A DNA stretch of 64,000 nucleotides from the NCBI RefSeq assembly GCF_030409415.1, contig NZ_JAUFPW010000012.1:186001-250000 (forward strand). Reading direction: 5' to 3'. Source of the stretch: Pedobacter aquatilis (GTDB lineage: Bacteria > Bacteroidota > Bacteroidia > Sphingobacteriales > Sphingobacteriaceae). Both the position numbers and the translations under genes were made by a program. Every line of letters starts with the position of its first letter. The stretch's first letter is position 1. Positions 59,041-64,000 of this stretch are shown here, piece after piece. The notes under the pieces were generated by a model that had not been told where the DNA came from, ran no database searches, and saw only the letters and a list, made by a program, of their open reading frames with translations.

Positions 59041-59721
59041 TTAATCCATGAGCTCAATCAGAGCCCTTGCAGTAGGTCCGGCCGAAAGCGGGTTTTGGCC
59101 GGTGACCAGCAGCCCGTCTACTTCCACATGAGAGAGGAAAGGCACCAGTGCTGTTTTCACATCCGCCCCAAGCTTTCCCAGCGTCTCTTCTAATAGATAG
59201 GGCACATTGCCCGCTCTGCCCACTAGCTTTTCTTCCATATCACTAAAGGCAGCAACCATTTTCCCTCTTAAAAATCCCGGCCGCTGGCCCTCCGCACTAA
59301 TTAGCGCCGCAGGCCCGTGGCATACCATTCCAACTGGTTTGCCAGCATCCAGAAGATCCAATATCAATATCCCGCTGTCATTATCCCTGGCCAAATCCCA
59401 AATAGGTCCATGACCGCCCGGATAAAATACGGCATCATATTCCGATGCAGAAAGCTGGTTCAGTGGCACCGTATGTGAAAAGGCATGTTTGGCTACCGCA
59501 TCATCCAAAAAGCGGCGGTTTGACCCCGTGATATGCTCGGTCAGTTCGCTCATCGGATCTACCGGTGGCCTGCCGCCCTTGGGACTGCTTAGAGAAACCG
59601 AATAGCCTGCATCAATAAATTCATAATATGGGTCGGTAAACTCACCCAGCCATACACCCGTCTTGCCATCCGTATTTTCCATCTCACTGTGAGAGGAAAG
59701 CACCATCAGTATCTTTTTCAT
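59041..59721 (-). CDS. DJ-1/PfpI family protein (Hsp31-like)
   Basis: 226 residues. MKKILMVLSSHSEMENTDGK opening, Glu in GVWLGEFTDPYYEF, FYPGGHGPIWDL and the nucleophile elbow GMVCHGPAAL with the conserved Cys. This is the Hsp31-type group with a long N-terminal loop, linked to glyoxalase III, deglycase or chaperone activity. It is read after the small gene at 59728 (6-bp gap). Confidence 0.93.
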   Translation of the reverse strand: MKKILMVLSSHSEMENTDGKTGVWLGEFTDPYYEFIDAGYSVSLSSPKGGRPPVDPMSELTEHITGSNRRFLDDAVAKHAFSHTVPLNQLSASEYDAVFYPGGHGPIWDLARDNDSGILILDLLDAGKPVGMVCHGPAALISAEGQRPGFLRGKMVAAFSDMEEKLVGRAGNVPYLLEETLGKLGADVKTALVPFLSHVEVDGLLVTGQNPLSAGPTARALIELMD

Positions 59722-59727
59722 CTTTTG

Positions 59728-59886
59728 TTATTTAATATCGTTCGGAGCGATTTCATTGCCTTCCTCATCAATCTGCTGATGGGCATTCCAGTTACCCTCA
59801 TTCGCTGGGCCTTGAGCTTCCGTAGCCCCGTTTTTATTTTCTTCCCGCTCCTGCGGATCTTTGTCTTTTGGATCTGTCATCATCAT
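59728..59886 (-). CDS. Small acidic hydrophilic protein in operon with PfpI-like gene
   Basis: 52 residues from the ATG at 59886 (MMMTDPKDKDPQEREENKN), rich in Asp, Glu, Asn and Lys, no hydrophobic part. It ends 6 bp before the DJ-1/PfpI gene. Composition resembles the 169-342 protein. Function unknown; a stress-related disordered protein is plausible. Confidence 0.55.
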   Translation of the reverse strand: MMMTDPKDKDPQEREENKNGATEAQGPANEGNWNAHQQIDEEGNEIAPNDIK

Positions 59887-60013
59887 ATTTTTAAATGAAC
59901 AACAATCCAGCATGCCAATGGTTCGGGAAAAATAATTCAGGTCCGAATCATACAGCAATGCTCATTTCCAAAGATTTCTCTTATATTAGTTATCGAGAGC
60001 GTTAATTTAGATT

Positions 60014-60045
60014 AAAAGGGTACTGATGAAAATCGGTATCCTTTT
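60014..60045 (+). terminator. Rho-independent terminator with shared upstream 20-mer
   Basis: Arms AAAAGGGTACTGAT/ATCGGTATCCTTTT (G-T pairs) and five T; the 20-mer GAGAGCGTTAATTTAGATTA is directly upstream, as at 52848. It could also end the 60104-60505 gene from the other side. Confidence 0.6.
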
Positions 60046-60103
60046 TCATTCTTAATACAAGCACTGTTCAAAATCATTCAAACAGCTTCTCAATAAATCA
60101 GGC

Positions 60104-60505
60104 CTATTGAAGTTCATAAGACTCCCGGAGATACACAAACAGTCCCGGGCGAACCTCATCCACTCGGGAAATCCGGATATGGTTCTCAAATTTTTTGCCT
60201 GAGGGGATACTTTTAACCACTGGTTTTTCAACATGTGCAACCGATGAATAAAATTTGATATCCATTTCCTTCTTCATCGGCCTTATAATCAAAAAACCAA
60301 CCATTTTGGTAAACACGATACAATTTGGCGTTACTCCTATAAGCACATCCGGCCAGCCGGATACCTCCGCCAGAATTTTATCAAAGGCCAATACCAGCTC
60401 GGCGGAACGCCCGACAAATAGACTGTCCAAATCTACCTGCTGGCAATAGTGGCGGTAGTTATTCCAGGGCAGTTCACGATCACATTTCGGGCAGGTCCAG
60501 CTCAT
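60104..60505 (-). CDS. DUF5655 protein with N-terminal zinc ribbon
   Basis: 133 residues. MSWTCPKCDRELPWNNYRHYC has a CxxC plus H/C, a small zinc knuckle. The following part, with DSLFVGRSAELVLAFDKILAEV and CIVFTKMVGFLIIRPMKKEM, is the DUF5655 pattern (a small alpha/beta domain that often occurs with transport or nuclease proteins; function unknown). Confidence 0.8.
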   Translation of the reverse strand: MSWTCPKCDRELPWNNYRHYCQQVDLDSLFVGRSAELVLAFDKILAEVSGWPDVLIGVTPNCIVFTKMVGFLIIRPMKKEMDIKFYSSVAHVEKPVVKSIPSGKKFENHIRISRVDEVRPGLFVYLRESYELQ

Positions 60506-60773
60506 CGTCCATTTTTTTTATTACCACAGCGAAATTGATGCCAATGCCTAAACAGCGCAATCCCACAGCGCTATCAGCATTTATTGTCTGCCAAATCAAT
60601 CAGGCGGGAGTTCTGTTATCTCTATATGGGATCCACAGTCCGATATCAAAGCCAAAATTTTAATTTACTGTCCACGTTTTTATTATTCGTATATGATCAG
60701 AGTTTATAATAAGCTACAGACTATTAAGAAGGCCGAAAAACTAATTTTTGTAAACAAGACTTACTGAATCGTC

Positions 60774-61076
60774 ATGAGTAATGGAACTTTTATTAAAACA
60801 GAAAATTATCTATCAACAGCCAAAACACTATATTTGGACAATGTTTTGGCTGCGGATAAAATTGTTTTAATCTCTTGGTTTGAAACTTCAAAAGTCTTTC
60901 AGTCTTACCTGGTAAAATTTATCGAAAGTGGTAATCCCAATGTAGACGGTCTTTCCAGATGTTTTGGCCTTCAAAGCAGCATTCCCAAAGTTATGATTAT
61001 TGATAGTGACAGTAAATCTATACCTGAAAAGAATGGCAAAAGGTCTATGCAGTTTGATGGAATACTGAATCCATAG
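60774..61076 (+). CDS. Hypothetical protein
   Basis: 100 residues (MSNGTFIKTENYLSTAKTLY). Alternating strand and helix pattern: KIVLISWFETSKVFQSYLVKF, KVMIIDSDSKSIP. No motif or family recognised. The frame is clean, but there is no operon support. Confidence 0.45.
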   Translation: MSNGTFIKTENYLSTAKTLYLDNVLAADKIVLISWFETSKVFQSYLVKFIESGNPNVDGLSRCFGLQSSIPKVMIIDSDSKSIPEKNGKRSMQFDGILNP

Positions 61077-61265
61077 TTCAATTCTTTCGTGATGCCTTTA
61101 ATTTGTTTGTCATCAAGTGCTAATCCAATCTTGGACTAACCAATTAATTTGAACCCGTTGTAACAATTTAAAATTATTTGTAAGATCACTAATAAATAGA
61201 GTGTTAGGAAGAAAATATTTTTGGCGTGAAGGGCTCAATCGTAGTCGGTTTAGCCAATAAAGTGA

Positions 61266-61293
61266 AAATTCCTACGAAAGCAGGGATTTTTTA
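61266..61293. terminator. Terminator-like hairpin after the Fic pseudogene
   Basis: Arms AAAATTCCT/AGGGATTTTTT with a short mismatched centre and T6, between the Fic remnant and the empty region to its left. Confidence 0.5.
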
Positions 61294-61312
61294 TAACCGT
61301 TTTTTACGCACC

Positions 61313-62521
61313 CTATTTAGGTAGTTCAGCCACCGGCTTACCCTTCATTCCTTGGTTGACCAGATAGCCAATAAATTTAGAGAAGGTGCTGAAATCCTGT
61401 TCAACACTGGCATTCTCTAGCGCTTTCATTATTCTTTCCGCTTTTCAACTGGTATTACAGTCCATGGGTATCCACCCGATGCTAGCATGGTATTCATCAG
61501 AAACCTACCCATCCGTCCATTGCCGTCCATATACGGATAAATGAATACAAAAATAAAATGGCCAAGTACAGCCCTCAAATATGCCTCGGTTTCATTCTCC
61601 AATAATTCGAAAAATACAGGCATGCAATCCCGCCTCACCTCAACGCCCAGGGATACATGTTGCGGATTTCCAATATAGACCTGATGGCTTCTGTAGCCTG
61701 AAAGGTCAGAAGCTTTCAATATTCCCGCTGTTATAATAGGGTCAGACAGCTCGCGGTACCACTTTTGATGATCCTGATCTACCGCTGCGCCTGAATTTTT
61801 ACCTTTTAGGATACTGGCAAGCGTCTCTTTTACTGCGCCAAAAGCCTGAAAATAGCCACGGGCGGGCCATTGCATCCCATTGTTGTCTATCCTCTTCCCT
61901 GTGCTGTGAATTCCTGTTACCGGAACTTACCCGCTCGATGAGTTCAGGGGTAACCTTATAACGCTCTATTGACAGGGAGTGATAAGCATCGGTAATGTAT
62001 ATAGCTTCGACGTTTTCCATATAGGCATCAATATCATTTGGGGCGCCGGGTGCAGCTGGAAAATCCTGGAGCACAACCTCCCGCATTTGTTGCCACATGA
62101 GCTTAAGGCGGTTGACAAAAGGAGAAAGTTCTCGCAAGGAAAGATTAATATTCAATTTAACCTGAAAGGGATCATCCTCCCGGACATCGTAACCGGCCTG
62201 TCGCATCGTGTCTATAATTTGGTCCGCAATTCGATCGCGCCCAATGTTCCTGAAAGCCCCAGCGAGCCTGCCCGCTATGGTCGTGTGGCAATTATCCAAT
62301 AAAACCGGCAAAAGCTCGGATGCGTCCCGGATGAGTGAAAGCGCTGTCCTGGCATCAAGCCCATTCCCACTAGAGACGGCTGGGCTACTGTAAATAATTG
62401 CCCCTTGTAAGCTGTAGATATTGATTCCCTTTTCATCAGCCAGAAGACCATGCTCAGGTAAATCAACCCTATGGTTGAAAACCGAAGTGTTGTATGGCAA
62501 CGGAGTGGGATGATTGCCCAT
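61313..62521 (-). pseudogene. Fic-family protein pseudogene
   Basis: It starts at 62521 (MGNHPTPLPYNTSVFNHRVD). The N-terminal Fic_N-type helices are intact, up to a frameshift near 61857 (ARP-WLFSG versus ARGYFQAFGAVKE). The Fic core follows, with FVFIYPYMDGNGRMGRF, where the catalytic His of HPFxDGNGR is Tyr. A 1-bp deletion at about 61427 shifts the last part (ALENASVEQDFSTFSKFIGY), which ends at 61313. Fic enzymes AMPylate proteins; this one cannot. Confidence 0.88.
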
Positions 62522-62716
62522 ATTTTTATTTCTATCATTAAACGGTTAATAATCGGGAAAATCCGAAGACGGATGTGCTATTGTCCATTTATATATTGAT
62601 CAATCGGAATTTATAAATCTTTTGATACGTTTGTAAATGCTGGGAATACTTTATGTATTAAAAAAATTGAACTAAACTTTTAGGTATATCTTTTTTATAA
62701 CTATATTTATGAAAAT

Positions 62717-64000
62717 ATGATTATGAAAAGATTTATTATGATGCTTGGCGTAATTTTGCGAACAAACGGATTGTTGGCGCAGCAAGATTTGAGTCCGCAT
62801 TACCAGAAAAATCTGGAATCCATTATCTTATCTGTCTCCCTAAAACCAAATAGCCAGATCACATTCAGATATTTCGAGGACTATTATCGGGAAATTTCTT
62901 ACCGGAATCCAGGTAAAAGAGATAGTATTATTAGCAAGAGGCTAAATGTGAAAAACCCCACGCTGTTAGAATACAACAGCATGCTAATGGATCCTGCCGG
63001 ACCTGTAGAACGATCTTACCCTTTGCTATTAGTTCCTGGCGATACTGTTATGCTAAAAACAGGAATGAATGCAGGAATCCTAATTCAATCTAGTACAGGA
63101 CTAGAACAGTTTGCCGATAGTATAATTTATTTTCCGAAAAGTTATCACTGGTCATATGATGAAGATGCGAAATTTTTAAAAACAGAAGGAGTGAATAAAA
63201 TGGTTGAAAAAATTGATGATCGGTTTGAAAAAAATGAAGCATCGATTAAAAATACTGGTTATGATTACGCTCATTTAGCAGCGCTTAAATATCTGAATGC
63301 AAACATTAAATACATTTCAATCTCGAAATTACTTTCAGACAAACATCTTACATTTTCAAAGCTTACTGATAGCCTTTATAAAGATTTATACAATCATGCA
63401 GGCGAAATCAATTCTGTAAGTACCGTTAATAACCTTCAAACTAGCAACAGTATTATTAGATATAATTCAGTCCGGCAAAATCAGGAACTCGCCAATAGTG
63501 ATATTTGGTCATGGATAGTCGGAGCAGATATTCAGCTCAAACAAACAGATTTTTATCGAAACTACCTGACCTTTTTACTGGCGCAAACTTTTAAGCAGTT
63601 ACCTGCGGATCTGCCCAAATTAACTCAGGCGCTTGACCTCATTAAGGAAGAAGTTCCTGCGATTGATACCCTGTTTCAGGTTTCAAATATACTAAAGGAG
63701 ACATATATAGATTTTCCCACTGCCAGAAAAAGACTCAGATCATTCGCTAACGGTCGATACAGTTTTATTATTGACAGTGATGAAAAGTCAGCAAACCGTG
63801 AACTCAAGAACATCAAGAATTTATCAGCAGTTGTTCTGACGGATTTTTCGGGAAATAAAACTGATTTCAAATCCCTCATAACAAACGGGAAAGCCAGACT
63901 CACTGTGATAGACTTTTGGGCTAGTTGGTGTATCCCCTGTATTGCCGAAATCCCTTTTATGAAGATAGTTGAACAGAAATTAAAGGGGAAGCCTGTAAGA
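62717..64000 (+). CDS. TlpA-like thioredoxin-domain protein, cut by the window end
   Basis: 428 codons open to the window edge from the ATG at 62717 (MIMKRFIMMLGVILRTNGLL, then AQQD, a probable signal peptide). Residues about 30-370 are a helical/beta N-terminal region typical of Bacteroidota TlpA-like proteins. TVIDFWASWCIPCIAEIPFM near the end begins the thioredoxin domain with the redox pair WCIPC. Periplasmic thiol-disulfide exchange is expected. The 3' end is outside the window. Confidence 0.85.
   Translation, partial: MIMKRFIMMLGVILRTNGLLAQQDLSPHYQKNLESIILSVSLKPNSQITFRYFEDYYREISYRNPGKRDSIISKRLNVKNPTLLEYNSMLMDPAGPVERSYPLLLVPGDTVMLKTGMNAGILIQSSTGLEQFADSIIYFPKSYHWSYDEDAKFLKTEGVNKMVEKIDDRFEKNEASIKNTGYDYAHLAALKYLNANIKYISISKLLSDKHLTFSKLTDSLYKDLYNHAGEINSVSTVNNLQTSNSIIRYNSVRQNQELANSDIWSWIVGADIQLKQTDFYRNYLTFLLAQTFKQLPADLPKLTQALDLIKEEVPAIDTLFQVSNILKETYIDFPTARKRLRSFANGRYSFIIDSDEKSANRELKNIKNLSAVVLTDFSGNKTDFKSLITNGKARLTVIDFWASWCIPCIAEIPFMKIVEQKLKGKPVR

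Overview
The window looks like chromosome of a Bacteroidota bacterium, most likely Sphingobacteriaceae (Pedobacter or Mucilaginibacter type). This rests on family recognition only: a fused CcoNO cbb3 oxidase, ECF sigma factors with HIPR-type C-termini, DUF3606, DUF892, DUF3891 and DUF6428 proteins, short lipoproteins, promoters of the TTTG/TANNTTTG type, and weak Shine-Dalgarno signals. No rRNA, tRNA or CRISPR array was seen.

Layout. 1-8.8 kb: a DNA-repair and stress block. It has an ECF sigma factor, two DUF3606-like proteins, a 964-residue protein joining an exonuclease III-type domain to a DNA ligase D ligase and polymerase, an Fpg/Nei-like protein without the catalytic N-terminal proline, members of a small-protein family, and a dead SemiSWEET gene. 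9-24.5 kb: scattered accessory genes (DUF3891, SDR, Crp-like regulator, alpha/alpha-barrel protein, GT39-type glycosyltransferase, second ECF sigma factor) with an IS21 fossil and a 170-bp MITE-like repeat. A single-domain response regulator lies divergent to a PAS protein whose kinase part stops after the H-box region. 25-28.5 kb: large catalase, DUF892 ferritin-like protein and ankyrin protein. 29.2-32.2 kb: an arsenic operon, arsR-DUF6428-GNAT-arsC-acr3, with a visible operator.

32.4-46.8 kb is the most coherent region, a microaerobic respiration island. It starts with an uncharacterised 607-residue protein resembling nitronate monooxygenases, then a FixL-like haem-PAS kinase and a response regulator fused directly to a Crp/Fnr module. 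A stand-alone lactate-dehydrogenase-like domain with a cysteine-rich tail and hemN follow. The island ends with ccoI, ccoS, ccoNO, ccoQ-like, ccoP, ccoG, fixH and a SafE-like gene. Two near-identical FNR/FixK-type boxes sit at exactly the same distance from TANNTTTG elements, before the lactate-dehydrogenase-like gene and before ccoNO. This suggests that oxygen sensing by the kinase controls the island through the fused regulator.

47-64 kb is loosely packed. It holds an exported methyltransferase-like protein, an AraC regulator with an aldo/keto reductase, and a 1.6-kb gene-free stretch with three strong terminators and short direct repeats. Further on are a Tat-signal SDR, an alpha/beta hydrolase, a frameshifted response regulator, an orphan double-glycine leader peptide, a DJ-1/PfpI protein, a decayed Fic gene, and the start of a TlpA-type thioredoxin gene cut by the window end.

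The best candidates for new biology are the ExoIII-LigD fusion with its repair neighbours, the FixL/REC-Crp regulon with its two uncharacterised members, the dispersed small-protein family, and the orphan GG-leader peptide.
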